Source: Polytrichum commune (Eukaryota > Streptophyta > Polytrichopsida > Polytrichales > Polytrichaceae). Taken from it: a DNA stretch of 64,000 bases. Each line of letters opens with the position of its first letter. The first letter of the stretch is position 1. The notes below the pieces were generated by a model. That model saw only the letters and a list, made by a program, of their open reading frames with translations. It searched no databases and was not told the origin of the DNA. Made by a program: the position numbers and the translations under genes. Positions 1 to 12,290 of this stretch are shown piece by piece. Where the stretch lies: contig OX485805.1 in assembly GCA_950295325.1 (NCBI GenBank), forward strand, positions 57,746,758 to 57,810,757, in the 5' to 3' direction.

Positions 1-1089
1 TTTCGCTAACGTCCCCATCTGCCCACGCTCCGTGAACAGCACCAAATTCCTTGAATCCGTTGCCCACTCACTAAACAACGCACGAGCAAACCCTCCCTCC
101 AAGCTCGCCATTGAAGCAAACACAACTTTTGGGCCTGCATTGAGTTCATCAAACTCCTTCCGGTCGTGGCACAGCTTCAAGTACTTCAGCAGGAACGAAT
201 TCTCTCGCGAGCTTCCAAACGATTTCGCTATCGAGTCACTCATCCACTCAAGGAGGCTCTTGGCAAACTCCACGGTGCTGAAGGAAACATTTGTGAGGAG
301 GGCAACTGGGTAGCTGAGCCGTTGATATGACCAACTGCTCTCCAAATGAAGAATGAGCTCCAGCACACGCCCGGCCGCCTCGACTGGCAGCAATACATTG
401 CCTCCTGCACGAAGTGCAGTCAAGATCACATCAATAAACTCTTGGTCCCGTTGCTTCCTTGGGGGCTGATTGTTCAGAGCATTATACGCATCAGTGATGA
501 GCACAGCTGGCCGCACAAAGTTCTCCAACACCGTCTTGTTGAGGTGCCTCTCCTTGCGGTGATTGAAGTCAACCGCATAGATAATCTCTTCCGTGTCCTT
601 TGTGATCTTCCATATCGTGCCTCCCAACAAGTGCCCAGCTGCATACGGTGTGATGGTCATTCCTTCCCCCTTCCCTGCGAGCTGGTAATGTTGCTGGTAC
701 TTGAGCTGAACAGAGTTTGCAAACGAGGTGTCCACATCATCCAGCGTAAACAAATCAAAGTGCGAGACCGCCCTCCGAGAAAGCACATGATCATACATGT
801 ACATTTGGCCCATGTGGTGAACTGGTAATGTGCAATACATGGTTGCTGTGAGCCCGAGCTTCGCAAATGCGTAAGTGTAGGCTCCCAGGTGCATGGTGTC
901 GGGGTAAGACAACAGAACAGCATCCACTGTTGGGGCTACACTCTTGAGAGGCTCCAGAACCGTGAGGTCAAAGCTGTCAGTCCAGCCACAGTCAAGTAGG
1001 AAGCGGAATCCATCCACCTGCAACAGGTAGCAGAGAGGTGCTTCTGAGTGTGCCCCGCTCAGGGGCATCACCTGTACGCTCGTCCCCAT
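1..1089 (-). CDS. CPSF100: CPSF subunit 2 (CPSF100), N-terminal part, cut by window edge
   Basis: One open frame of 363 codons runs from the ATG at 1089-1087 to the window edge without a stop. It opens MGTSVQVTPLSG and reads like plant CPSF100 throughout, for example KGEGMTITPYAAGHLLGG, YAVDFNHRKERHLN and ASMASLEGGFARALF. CPSF100 is the catalytically dead metallo-beta-lactamase/beta-CASP partner of CPSF73 in the nuclear pre-mRNA 3'-end cleavage and polyadenylation complex. The metal-binding HxHxDH motif of CPSF73 is replaced here by LSYPDTMHLG, as expected for the inactive subunit. The remaining roughly half of the protein lies left of the window. The first 1.1 kb has no intron. The start is chosen because it matches the family N-terminus exactly and no better upstream in-frame ATG is seen. 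Confidence 0.95.
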   Translation of the reverse strand, partial: MGTSVQVMPLSGAHSEAPLCYLLQVDGFRFLLDCGWTDSFDLTVLEPLKSVAPTVDAVLLSYPDTMHLGAYTYAFAKLGLTATMYCTLPVHHMGQMYMYDHVLSRRAVSHFDLFTLDDVDTSFANSVQLKYQQHYQLAGKGEGMTITPYAAGHLLGGTIWKITKDTEEIIYAVDFNHRKERHLNKTVLENFVRPAVLITDAYNALNNQPPRKQRDQEFIDVILTALRAGGNVLLPVEAAGRVLELILHLESSWSYQRLSYPVALLTNVSFSTVEFAKSLLEWMSDSIAKSFGSSRENSFLLKYLKLCHDRKEFDELNAGPKVVFASMASLEGGFARALFSEWATDSRNLVLFTERGQMGTLAK

Positions 1090-1340
1090 AGCTCTCAACC
1101 AAACCTTGGAACCGCCGCCTCCACCTTTCAAACGGCTCGCTCACGACCTCCTCTTCTTCATCATCATCAACATCATCACCGGACACTCGAAAGACACAAA
1201 CTTAAGAAGAAGAAAAAATATCGTGCATCGTCTTTGTCTGTGCCATTACAATCAGCCAAGGGAGGCATCCAATTGCTGGCCATGGCTTAACCTATCTCAC
1301 AACCTCCAGCTCCTGCTCCACTGCGAATTTCTATAGGGCC

Positions 1341-2130
1341 TTAAACCTTCATCCGGCACTTCAACCTGGTGCAATGGACAGTTTACAATAACCTTGCCAC
1401 AGTTATAAATTTGACAATACATTCAGCAATGCAAACCACAAACTCCACAAAACCTCCTCTTACAAATCCTACCCAGGCGGCAGCTTTAAGAGCAACAACT
1501 TACACGAACAAAAGACTCAACCCTAATTCTTAAACCCCAATTCAACAAAGTCAACCTGGTACAATAGACAGCATACGATATCCTTGCCACCATTATAAAT
1601 TCTGATAACACATTCAGCAATGCAAACAAAATACTACACACTCCCACAAAACTCGCCCTTGAAAATCTCACCTGAGCGGCAGGTTGGAGAGCAACAACTT
1701 AGACAAACAAAACACTTAACCCTGATTCTGAAACCTTCATCCGACTCTTTAACCTGGTGCAATGGACAATTTCCGATACCCTTGCCATCATAATAAATTT
1801 GACAATCCGTTCAGCATTGCCAACACAGCACTACACACTCCAATGAACTTACTCTTACAAATCCTGCCCGGGCGGCGGTTTTGAGACAACAACTTAGACG
1901 AACAACAAAACACTCAACCCTAATTCTTAAACCTTCACCCAACACTTCAACCTGGTGAAATGGACAGTATACCATACCCTTGCACCATTATAGATTTAAC
2001 AATCTGTTGAGCAATGCAAACCACACTCCGCCAAATTCGCTCTTACAAATACTGCCCGGGCGGCAGCTTGGAGGGCAACAACTTAGACGAACAAAACACT
2101 CAACCCTAATTCTTAAACCCTCATCCAACA
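1341..2130. repeat. Tandem array, about 4.1 copies of a 185-200 bp unit
   Basis: Four diverged units begin at about 1341, 1531, 1731 and 1928, and a fifth partial unit begins at 2113. Each unit carries the same order of landmarks: AACCTGGTGCAATGGACA, then TTGCCA..TTATAAAT, CATTCAGCAATGCAAAC, CGGGCGGCAG and ACTCAACCCTAATTC. The array lies about 250 bp upstream of the CPSF100 start codon. Confidence 0.9.
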
Positions 2131-2333
2131 AATTCATCCTGTTGCAGATTGACAGGGTGCCACAATCTCACCATCATCACACAACAACATCAATTTCGTG
2201 GTGGACGCAAACTACGATACACACTCCACAACAACCACATCCGCACATTCTGCCAGATAATTTCCAAAGGGACAACAAGAGCCTCAAATTCATTCCTTGT
2301 GATGAAGAACTTAAGAGCAGAAATTTGTGGTAC

Positions 2334-2440
2334 CTTGGAAACAGAAGTTCTTCGGCCAGCAACACTGAGCTCGACCATGAAGAGGTTTCCAGTCTGTTGC
2401 AATCGGTGGGGGAGGCAGAAATGGAGCAAAGATGAAACCC
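2334..2440 (-). other. Possible non-coding first exon of CPSF100
   Basis: Read on the minus strand, this stretch starts with a typical plant leader (ATTTAGGGTTTCATC, containing a telo-box-like AGGGTTT) followed by pyrimidine-rich sequence. It ends at a plausible donor, CCAAG/GTACC, at 2334. If correct, the tandem array at 1341-2130 lies in a 5'-UTR intron of CPSF100. This is inference from composition only; no transcript evidence is available. Confidence 0.25.
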
Positions 2441-2711
2441 TAAATTGTGAATACCGTGAGTGATCAATGTGATTCATGGGATACGAGACGATGATGCCAC
2501 CGTAACATCGGAGCCTGGTGAACAAATCTACCTACAGCGACATGGACATGATCACGTCACAAGCAAAGTGATCGTTCATATGATGATTTTGGTGCCGCGA
2601 AGCATCGAAGAGGTTGCGGGTGCTCAAAAAATTAGATTCCTAGAGATTGCTAATAAGCTAGCCTTTCGAATGGAATGTAACTTAGAGTGCATTTGGATGT
2701 GTTTCAGAATG

Positions 2712-3075
2712 ATGGGTCTTAAATGGTTACTTTCTCCGGCTAGCCCACTTCTCTAGCATACGAAAAATGCGATTAACTAGTACGAGATGCTTAGCAAGTC
2801 CAAATTGGACCCCATAGCCACTTTCCTCATAATTTCTGGAGCTCTTATGATTGTGTCTTTTAAGATTAAGGTTAACGTTTTTGTGCTCGTTAAATGGTCT
2901 TATAGGTTTCTTCAATTATGTTGATTATTGAGCGTAGAATGGTTATCATATTTTGAGCACGTAATTCAATATTTTTGAAACATGTGTTCTTTTGGTATTT
3001 GTTTCTCATGCCATAGTTAACCACGTACCGCTGAAATATAGGTGTTTGATTGAGATAAGCAAGTGAGTTAGGCAT
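2712..3075 (+). repeat. Dispersed repeat family R1, copy 1
   Basis: This 360 bp segment starts GGGTCTTAAATGGTTAC and ends near TGTTTGATTGAGATAAG. It matches 33848-34210 over its full length and matches inverted copies at about 17455-17790, 19235-19440, 47930-48060, 50130-50770 and 51735-51855. I see neither an ORF nor clear terminal inverted repeats, so its class is unknown. Confidence 0.75.
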
Positions 3076-5117
3076 GCCTATCTTAATGGCCTAAACGGCT
3101 CAAAATGGGAGTCCCACTTTCTAATGAGTGCTTCTTGCTATAAAAATGAGTATATCTTAGTAAAACTTTCCCCAAATGTAGCTATTGAAATTGTCAATCA
3201 CTTTCAATAGCATGGTCATAAAACTTCATGTATAAATACCATATGTAGTGTTTGTGTGATTTGAGCGTTTAAGATTCCATGGCTTTTCAAAAGTGGTAGG
3301 AGAGTTTGTGGTTGATTTGGTCATTTAAGACCCATTCTTCTACATAGGTACATTATTTTGTGATAATTATGAGGAAACTCTTGGAAATGTTTTGTTATAA
3401 CACATCTTATACTTTACCTTTGGTTTAAATGATTTTTTACATTAAACTTACATACTAGGATGACCTCATGTTTTTGATGAGCATGGAATATCTTATGAAT
3501 ATATTAAAGTTGAGAAATCAAAGTGGGTTGGGTTACATCAAAAATGAACTTTCACATTTTGCTATACTATACCAACACCTTGAAGTATGGTCAACTTGCA
3601 AGTTCGATTTACACTTGTTTGTACAATGAGTTTACAAGAATTGTCACCCCAACTTATTATTTTCTAATGTTGACCTCCATGCATACCTTAGAGGGCTCTC
3701 TTATTCAACAAAAAATTATTATTTCCTCCTCAAGTTTTGCCATGTGTCAATTGTACATTAGTTGAGACCCTTTGGATCCCACATGAAAACAACATTCCCA
3801 CACTAGAAAAGATGAAATAGAGTGTCCTCTACAATACTTGACAAACATGTAGGAAGGGACTCAAGCAAACACTTTACACTTTTAATATGGATTTTTCTTT
3901 TTTGCCAAGGGCATGGTTCTATGCATTTGCACTACAAATGAAAAGTTCAAATCTAAGGCCACTTGCCTTGCTCTAACTTCATTCATGGATTGACTAAACG
4001 CCTTTATGTTTTGTTTTCTATTTTGTTCCATAGGTAACAACTATATTTCTATAGTGATATATGCGATTAAGTCCCCCCCCCCACACTGATTTATTTGACA
4101 TTCCACATCATTTTAAATATTTACCACCACAATATAATAATACTATTACTTTTGTTGGTTTCTTATTGTACTTCCTATACGGATGAACAAGCAACATCAT
4201 AAGTTTTTGTGATATGATTATGACCCTAGGTAGTTTTCATGGGTAGAAATGCAACCTATTTGCAAAAACAACTTACCTGGTTGCACGTACCAATGTAGTT
4301 AAAATTAATATAATCTTATTCTTACAATGGATGAATTCATAGAGAATATCTCGAAGGAGGATGAAATTAAAAATGCTATATTGATACACACATTCAAGTC
4401 GACCTCACGAATAGGTTGACTCTTTACCCATATAAATCGCATTGGATCAAAACCAAATCATTAATAATTTTGACTTTATTTATTCATATGTATATCTACC
4501 ACAAAAGAAAATATTTATTGTATGTTGTTATTATGGTTACAACTATTATCAATAGCATGGAATGTTGACAAATTAGCGTGGGTCAACCTAATTTCACGTC
4601 ACAACATTACTCAACATGATTGAGTAATTTTGTGGGGACCCAACATAATTAGTTCATACTCCAACACTAAATGTTGAGGTTCAAATCATGGGGGCCAGGC
4701 CAATATGAATCAAGACCGGCCCCGAGACCCTATGTAGCTGTATACCGGCACCTGGCAAAGATCGATGCGCTGCTACAATGCTAGCATGCCGCCCTTGCCT
4801 GATTTATTATTACATAAAGTTAGCCAACATTGACGCAACGGATTCGTCCGTACCCAAAATGTATGGTGTTAGGAATTGAATACAACCCTGATTCTCGGCC
4901 ATTTGTTGAGCCTCCCCTTTTGGAAAAAGAAACCCACCATATAAGTTGAATAATCTTATGATACCAAAGTAGGCGAATATACACTAGTGCTTAGATGAAT
5001 TCATGATGTTTCCATCCGCAATCTAGGATGCCATTGGCTAAATGAAGATGAAAAATACACCGCTGGAAGGGGCTGTGATCCACAAGCTGCTCATATGCTC
5101 ATCCACTCCCTCAATGT
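3076..5117. other. Intergenic, AT-rich, no gene seen
   Basis: No ORF here has recognisable protein character. The stretch includes a C-tract near 4074 and scattered AT-rich sequence. It separates CPSF100 from the divergently transcribed isopropylmalate isomerase gene and must contain promoter sequence, but I could not identify a specific site. Confidence 0.6.
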
Positions 5118-5245
5118 CATACCCGCAATGTCATACCCATTGCTACACATACCCGGAATTTCATACCCAGGGCTGTTCATACCCGCAGTCTTACCCAGGC
5201 TGTTCATACCGGCGGATCATACCCAGGATGTTCATATACGGGTTT
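5112..5245. repeat. Minisatellite around TCATACCC
   Basis: About eight short imperfect units share the core TCATACCC(G/A)(C/G) with variable spacers of 8-15 bp. The array lies 350-480 bp upstream of the isopropylmalate isomerase start codon. Its open frames (repeated SYP/HTQ residues) are a by-product of the repeat. Confidence 0.75.
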
Positions 5246-5588
5246 GTACCGGAAGAGTGACAGGGACATATCCGGTTATGAGGGAAGTGGATGACCGTCT
5301 GCGAATGGAAAGCACGAAGCTCCAGCGGAAGCCTCGTCGCCACCAAGCGGTCAAGCTGCAGCAGCACGAGCCTCGGAATCTGGCGTCCGTGTTGTCCACG
5401 TTCCGAATCCGCCACTCGCATTGCTGCCATTGCCATTTTCCTCTCACTTAAACCACTCTCGTACTCACATAGAAACCCTTGCCGCCACCAACCGAGTTTC
5501 GTTTCAACCCCTCAGGCGCTCATTTGGCGCTTTTATCACATTCCTTTGGGGTTTGGCCCATTCCATTTAGGGATTGGGGTTTAAGGCC

Positions 5589-8500
5589 ATGGCAACCACC
5601 AGCATCCAGGTACCACTGGATTCGGACCTTGCGCTCGCGTTTTGGAATTCGATTTATGTTGGTGGAAATTGAGTGATGAGGAGGGGGTTTGATTTGGTTA
5701 CGGTTTTAGCTTTGGAATTTGGTTTTGTTGATGGAGAGTGAGTGATGCGGAGGAAGGTTTGATTTGGTTTTGGTTTGGAATTCGGTTTATATTGATGGAG
5801 AGTGCTGAACGAGGAGGAGGTTTTGATTTGATTTCAGTTTTGGTTTGGTTTTGGTTGTGGGTTTTGGTTGTGAATTCAGGTTATATTGATGGAGAGTGGT
5901 GAATTATGAGGATGTTTTTCTGATTTGGTTTTGGTTTGGAATCCGGTCTCTGTTGATAGAGAGTGAATGGTGAGGAGGTTTTGCTGATTTGGTTTTGGTT
6001 TTGGTTTGTGGTGGCAGAGATGTGGAAGCTTGGTGGCGTCGGGTTCAGGGTTTTACGGCACCCGGGTGGCTGCTGCCCCCCGAACTGCAAGCCTTGCAGT
6101 TGCGCAACGCAGCGTCAATGTGCGTGCGGTGATGGCTCCTCCTCAGCCCCAGCAGCGATCCCCTGCGTCCACTGGATCTGTAAGCTGCTCAATTCCGCTC
6201 GGTGTTGAATTCCGTTCGCTTGAAGTGAAATTGCTACTTCGTTTTGTGTCGATTTTGTGCAATGTGTAAAGAGCTCTGTTGAGATAACAGAAGATCTTGC
6301 TGGTATGTATTTTTGAGCTTCGAAATTTTGACCTTGTTGAGCTAGACTTGATTGATTTGGAGGTATTAGGATTTTAGTATTTGGCATTTTTGGATTCCTA
6401 ACCCATGTGTTTTGGGTTTTGTGGTTCAGGTTAAGAATGCTATGACAGCAACGGAGAAAATCCTGGCAAATGCGTCTGAAAAGACGAAACTTGTCCCTGG
6501 GGAGAATGTATGGGTGAAAGCAGACGTTCTCATGACTCACGATGTCTGTGGCCCTGGAACCATTGGTATTTTCAAGAAGGAATTTGGTGAAAATGCCAAG
6601 GTTAGTCACGCTCTACCTGTAGAGTAAAGCCCTTGTAGTGGATTGCAGGAATCAGGCCTCCCTTTTCTGTCATACAGTACAGTGGAGAGTGAGCACATGA
6701 ATTTCGGTTGATTTTAAGGTGACAAGAATTTTGTGATGGTTTAAATGTTCTCTTAGTTGGGATCAACTTAAGGACTTAAGGACTTTCATCTCCCATTATA
6801 AATAATTGAAAACTAACAATTATTCTCAGGTCTTCATTTCAGGAAAAAAATTGATGACTACTTGACAACTGCAAGATTTGATTTGTGATGGTCATCACCA
6901 TTCACATCCTATCAAGTTACCTTAATGTTGTGGTTGTGGTTGAGCTCTAAGGATTTTTGTTCAAATTATTGCTGTACTTTGATGTTGTAGGGCTAATGTA
7001 GAGACATCATGTATTGGTGTGCAGGTTTGGGATCGTGAGAAGGTAGTACTTATTCCTGACCACTACATCTTTACAGCAGATGAGCGGGCAAACAGAAATG
7101 TGGACATCTTACGTGACTTCGCCCATGAGCAAAATATAAAATATTTCTATGATATTACTGATCGAAGCAACTTCCGGGTAAGCTATGAGTGGCTCTGAGA
7201 ATGCACTACTTTGAACCTTATTCAGTGAAATAGTTGGAGGAGTGACTTTGGACCCTTGGAATTCTACCATCAGGCAGTTTGGTTGGTATCAAGAGATAGG
7301 TAGGCTGGAATTTGGCTAGTTGGAGATCCCCACCTTGTCAGTGGGTTCTGTGAGATTGAGGAGCACCAAGTTGTGAGAGAACCTCAGTTGCTTGAAATTG
7401 ATGAAGTTTAGAGTTGTGGAAACAAAGGAAGTTAAAATGGTTTTAGAAATACTGCGGGGTTTGCAAAGCTGAGAGGAGTCCATGGATTTTTGCAGGCTAA
7501 CCCAGACTACAAAGGAGTTTGTCATGTGGCACTTGCACAAGAGGGTCATTGCCGTCCAGGAGAGGTATGTTAAAAAATTGATGCCTTCATGTTATCAAGG
7601 AAAATCTTGTCAGTGATTGGTAGCTAGAAAATATGGTATTGACAGATATACCACTCTGCTGCTATAGCAGGGTGTCTAAATATTTTCTATTGTGTTGGGG
7701 TCTGCCATTTGTTATTATTTACCTTATCACGTATTTGCCAATGTATTGGTGTAGGTGCTCTTTGGTACAGATTCTCACACCTGCAATGCTGGAGCATTTG
7801 GACAATTTGCAACTGGTATTGGTAACACTGATGCAGGATTCATCATGGGCACTGGCAAGCTGCTCATCAAGGTACTTAGATGATTAATGGTGCAAGATAT
7901 GGAATGTTCTTTATGTTGGGGATCCTAGTTTTCTGCAGATTATGCAAAGTTGTCTAAGTTATTTGTGTATTTATCAGTATAATGTTATGGCTATGGAGCT
8001 CCCTAGTACCTATACAAGTTTGACATGTTACTGTTACTGTACATCTCCAGGTGCCACCTACACTGAGGTTTGTGCTAGATGGGGAAATGCCAAAGCACTT
8101 ATTAGCCAAGGATCTCATATTGCAGGTATTTTGGCCAGGATGAATTTGTGCATCCCTTACTCCTCAGTTTTTACTGACTGTGGTACTTTAATGTTGGAAA
8201 TTAATCAGTGAAATGCATTTTGAATTTGATTAAGACTGTTATTATTTATATTGCCTGCACGAATCCACAGCTTGGGATTGTTATGCTTGCAGATTATTGG
8301 TGAAATCAGTGTTGCGGGAGCAACTTACAGGGCCATGGAGTTTGTTGGCACAGCTGTTGATGCCATGACGGTAAGTAGCTAGAGCCTAAAATCCTTATGG
8401 CCAACAGTTGTTGGGCTACTTATGTAGCTGTAGGGGTTGTGAGCGATGATATTATTCATCCACTCTTGAGTTGTCCACATTTAACTAGATTGGGGATCTT

Positions 8501-10611
8501 GGAATCAGGTATCCTTTTGCAACTTAGAGATGAAGTTGAGGATCTGATAATATTGGGATTGTATAGATGGAGGATAGGATGACATTATGCAACATGGTTG
8601 TGGAGGCTGGTGGCAAAAATGGAGTTGTTCCTGCTGATGCGACCACATTCAAGTATTTGGAAGGAAAAACTGACAAGCCTTACCAAGTATTTGCTAGTGA
8701 TGGAAATGCCAGGTAGGCAACCAGGATAAATGTATTCCTTGCTTGTTCCCTTTATATTTCTGGATTTTTACAGGGTGAGGTCTACAGGTCAAATGCTTAG
8801 TTTGGAGTCTGGTCCTTTCCATGTCTTCAATGTGAGCAGGTATTATGTATCCTAGGCCTGCATATCCTGGTCAGACAAGTATATTCTGAGCTTGACAAAG
8901 TTAGTACTGATGGTGATCTAAAGTCTCCGGGTTGCCAATTGCAGCTATTTACAAGAGTACAGATTTGATGTGTCAAAGTTGGAGCCTGTTGTTGCCAAGG
9001 TGTGGGTTATGACTTTTCCTCTTACCTGGCATTTCAATACTTAAGTGTCTGCTTAGCTCACTGAGGTGCTGTTATCTTTATATGCCCCATCACTTAAGCT
9101 TTGAACTTCAGGTTAATTGTCATATTGTTGGGCACATGCGAGGGCCATCCATGTTCTCAGATTAGAGTTTAGGGGTGGAGCAGAGAAACAAGCTGCAGGC
9201 TTTGTTGTTGGGCACATTGTAATTGATAGTCTGGCATTGGGGCCAGGATCTTATATATAAGCTCACATGTGAATTTGCTATGACAGTTGTACCCTGCCTC
9301 TCTTTAGTTTACATAGCTTTTCTAATGGGTGTGTGTTGATGATTTTTGGCAGCCACATTCTCCTGACAACAGGGGCTTGGCACGTGAATGCAAGGATGTG
9401 AAAATTGATCGTGTCTACATAGGATCATGCACAGGTGGAAAGACCGAGGACTTCGTTGCTGCTGCAGAGCTCCTAGCTATGACAGTGAGTGAAATTCGAA
9501 TGCTAAATTTGAGTTTATTTGAGTATTAAGTGTCTAAGTGCTTAGCTTTTTAGACTGTTCTTAAGCATTGTTGGTTTTGCTGTATAGCAGGGCCAGAAGG
9601 TGAAGGTACCAACATTCCTTGTCCCTGCCACACAAAAGGTCTGGATGGATCTGTACACACTACCAGTACCAGGAACAGATGGGAAGACATGTGCTGAAGT
9701 TTTTGAGCAAGCAGGTTGCGATACTCCTGCTTCTCCTTCTTGTGCTGCCTGCCTTGGTGGTCCTCGTGATACATATGCCCGTATGAATGAAGCTCAGGTA
9801 TTGATTGCCTCTTAATCACCATCACGATTTCAATCAAGTGCAGCTCATTTTTTCTTGTTGAAGTCCCAAGGGACGTGGGGGTATGCATGAAATCAAAGCT
9901 GTGTTACAAAGGGTGGCTTGGTGACCTATTTGGAGTTGACATACAAAAGGTAGTTGTTAAGATGATTTTTAGACTACACCTATACGTTTGGAATAAGATA
10001 AATATGAAATATCATTAAAAATCAATAGAATTATTTTCCTCCTAAAGAAAGATAAAAAATACGAATATCATCAAAACAGAGGAAATTTTGTTTTGATTGG
10101 TTAAAACCATAGGTTCTATCATATGGTGGAGAGTGGCAAGAGAAAGCAAGTCAATAACCTCTCCTTCTACAGCTTGTGGTGTGGAACTTTAAAGTAAGTT
10201 TTTGTAACAAAGGGGAATATCTGATGTTTGAGAACTTCAAAGTCCATAGAAAGATGTTGGTAGTAGATTTCTACAAACCAAAGGACAAAGGTGGTGTGGA
10301 ACTTTAATACTGCAAATGGGAAAATACCTAACCAAAAAATACTTTTTTTAATACCTCTGGAGTTATTTTGAAAGATACATGCAACCTACTTTTGGTTGAT
10401 TAGTCCTTTGAGGGTTAATCAAGCCCATCACTCTTAGTCTATTGCTGAATGACCCTTATTCTTTTTAATCCAGGTGTGTGTTTCTACGACAAACCGGAAT
10501 TTCCCTGGGCGTATGGGTAACAAGGAGGCACAAATTTACCTGGCTTCACCATATACTGCGGCAGCCTCTGCACTAACAGGATTTGTTACAGATCCCCGTG
10601 AGTTTATGTAG
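5589..10611 (+). CDS. IIL1: 3-isopropylmalate dehydratase large subunit (plastid), 13 exons
   Basis: Exons: 5589-5609, 6018-6179, 6430-6600, 7025-7177, 7496-7564, 7755-7871, 8051-8125, 8293-8370, 8567-8712, 8945-8999, 9353-9484, 9591-9797 and 10474-10611, with stop TAG. All joins keep frame with GT-AG introns and give 507 residues, close to about 509 in Arabidopsis. The enzyme isomerises 2- to 3-isopropylmalate in leucine synthesis; in plants the related Met-chain elongation pathway also uses it. Residues 1 to about 60 are an Ala/Ser/Arg-rich leader typical of a chloroplast transit peptide. The aconitase-fold 4Fe-4S ligands are present: Cys375 (GSCTGG), Cys444 and Cys447 (SCAAC). [10 protein letters not shown] and GTDSHTC lie on the substrate side. 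A separate small subunit is needed and is not in the window. The start fits the short first exon MATTSIQ. Confidence 0.95.
5650..6010. repeat. Tandem repeat filling intron 1 of the IPMI gene
   Basis: About five degenerate units of 60-110 bp contain GTTGATGGAGAGTG, GAGGAGG and GATTTGGTTTTGGTTTGG. Units start near 5655, 5726, 5790, 5880 and 5947. Together they account for nearly the whole 408 bp first intron (5610-6017). Confidence 0.8.
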
Positions 10612-11227
10612 GATCACCTACACTTGTTCAGGACCTCATGAGGTACATTAGTGCATTGTTGAATAAACCATGTAAAGTTTCTAGTTGTGCCTGGTTGTGA
10701 ATTAGTAGCTTTCCATAAGCTACTTGCAGAGCATCATTGAGAGGAGGCACTGGGAATTAGATTCAAATCTGTGTCTCCAGTTCTTTGTTACTACGAAGAG
10801 TTCAAAAATGAGAAAATGATGCGGTTTTGTTAGAGGTAGACATATCCCTTTACATTTGTGGTTTCATTTTGAACCCATCACTGTCATTCAAGGGTAGTAA
10901 TATGGTTCATAAACAACAATTGCTGCAATTTGTACTACCCACAAATCTGGTGGCGTTGCACATGTGATGCTTTGTCCTCCAATATTGTTCATTGGAATTT
11001 GTGTGTGAAACCACAGGATTTTTTCAATTCTTAATGGTATTTTGGTGACACTTGGTGCTCTATTTAAATCAATAAACACACCTGGATAGGATTTGTCTCA
11101 AGCTGAATTCGATATGGTAGTATTGGTTTCAAGGTATCTTGAAGACAAGATCTTGGAAATTTGAAGCTACTTGTAGCATTTAGATCTAACTTAGTTGTGA
11201 ATAGGCAATTTCAATTTTCAAGGGGTA

Positions 11228-12290
11228 AACCCTTAAATCCCTATGCACCACTCCCCTCAAAATTGGCCTCTAGGAGAGATTATTTAGGACTTAAGTTGTA
11301 GGTGTTTTTGATCATTCAACTGTACGAATATGATATCGGCCTTTGTATGAGCTATCCAAAAAAAATCAACCGTCCACGTGGCATTGTGAATGAGAAACTA
11401 TTTTTCACATATAATTTAGTGTCATATGGTATTCGATGTCACTATGGTAACTTTTCAGATGACACTTATGAATACGTGAACAAATATTGTCATGGATGAT
11501 TGAAATTTGGATGAAAATCACTTGGTAAATAGCAGTAATTGCAACACTGTAAATCTATAATGCCCCCAAGATTTACAAGGAATGATAAACAATGTTGAGT
11601 TGACATTTAGTGTTGGTGACAATATACTGCAGTTTACAATTAGTATTGAGCAAGACAATTAGAATTGGTGACACTAAATAACATATTTAGTGTAATAATA
11701 TGTGAAGGTATAATGGGTGGGGTAGATGATTAGAAACAAATTCAACCCTACCGACATCATCAAATGAGTGATGGAATGAGACCCAATTGGAATGAAATTT
11801 TTTGCACAAGATTTTCAACTAATTTTTTATTCTTTGAGGTTTGAAGTTTTTAAGTTTGCACCAAATGTAATGTTTTAAGAGCCCTTACGATGTGTAGTAC
11901 TTTTTTTTACATACAACTTAGATAATATTTTTTAAGTAACTTCATAACTCCAATTACCAATCCCATGGGAAGATATTTGAAACATAAAATAAATTAAATC
12001 CCCGTAAGTTTTCGTAGCTTCTCAAGTACATATGAGTGTTGTTTTCCTATGTAACACATTTCCTTGTATTTTATGAGGTTTAATCCAAATCCAATGGAAT
12101 TTGAGACACTAGATGCCTTTGAAAAAAATTCACAAGGCTGAGGTTTAATCTATATCCAAGGAACTTTGGAACATTGGAAGCAAATTGAAATTCACCAACT
12201 CTAACGAAAATTTCACCTCCATCTAAAAAAGTCAGGTCTCATTCCAAACAAAAATTAGTCATTTTGGGTTTTTCAAAGATTTAGGGGTTA
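11228..12290. mobile_element. Non-autonomous DNA element family E1, copy A
   Basis: The segment is homologous along its length to 57212-59520 once two insertions there are removed. Its ends look like imperfect inverted repeats of about 35-40 bp: the left begins AACCCTTAAATCCCTATG..CAAAATTGGCC, and the reverse complement of the right end begins AACCCCTAAATC..CCCAAAATGACT. There is no transposase ORF. It lies between the convergent IPMI and pantothenate kinase genes and itself carries an insertion at about 11406-11704. Confidence 0.6.
11406..11704. mobile_element. Small TIR element nested in copy A of E1
   Basis: Copy B of E1 (near 57400) lacks this roughly 300 bp segment, so it is an insertion. 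It starts near CACATATAATTTAGTGTC and ends near GACACTAAATAACATATTTAGTGTAA..TATGTG, with the ends partly inverted. A related inverted copy lies at about 28890-29285. Boundaries are approximate. Confidence 0.55.

Noticed and set aside
992-1186. Acidic 64-codon minus-strand frame overlapping the CPSF100 start
   Set aside because: It begins with GTG, not ATG, and overlaps the well-supported CPSF100 frame out of phase.
5095-5451. 118-codon frame upstream of isopropylmalate isomerase
   Set aside because: The first half is translated minisatellite, and the rest lies in the probable leader with both strands open. No domain is seen.
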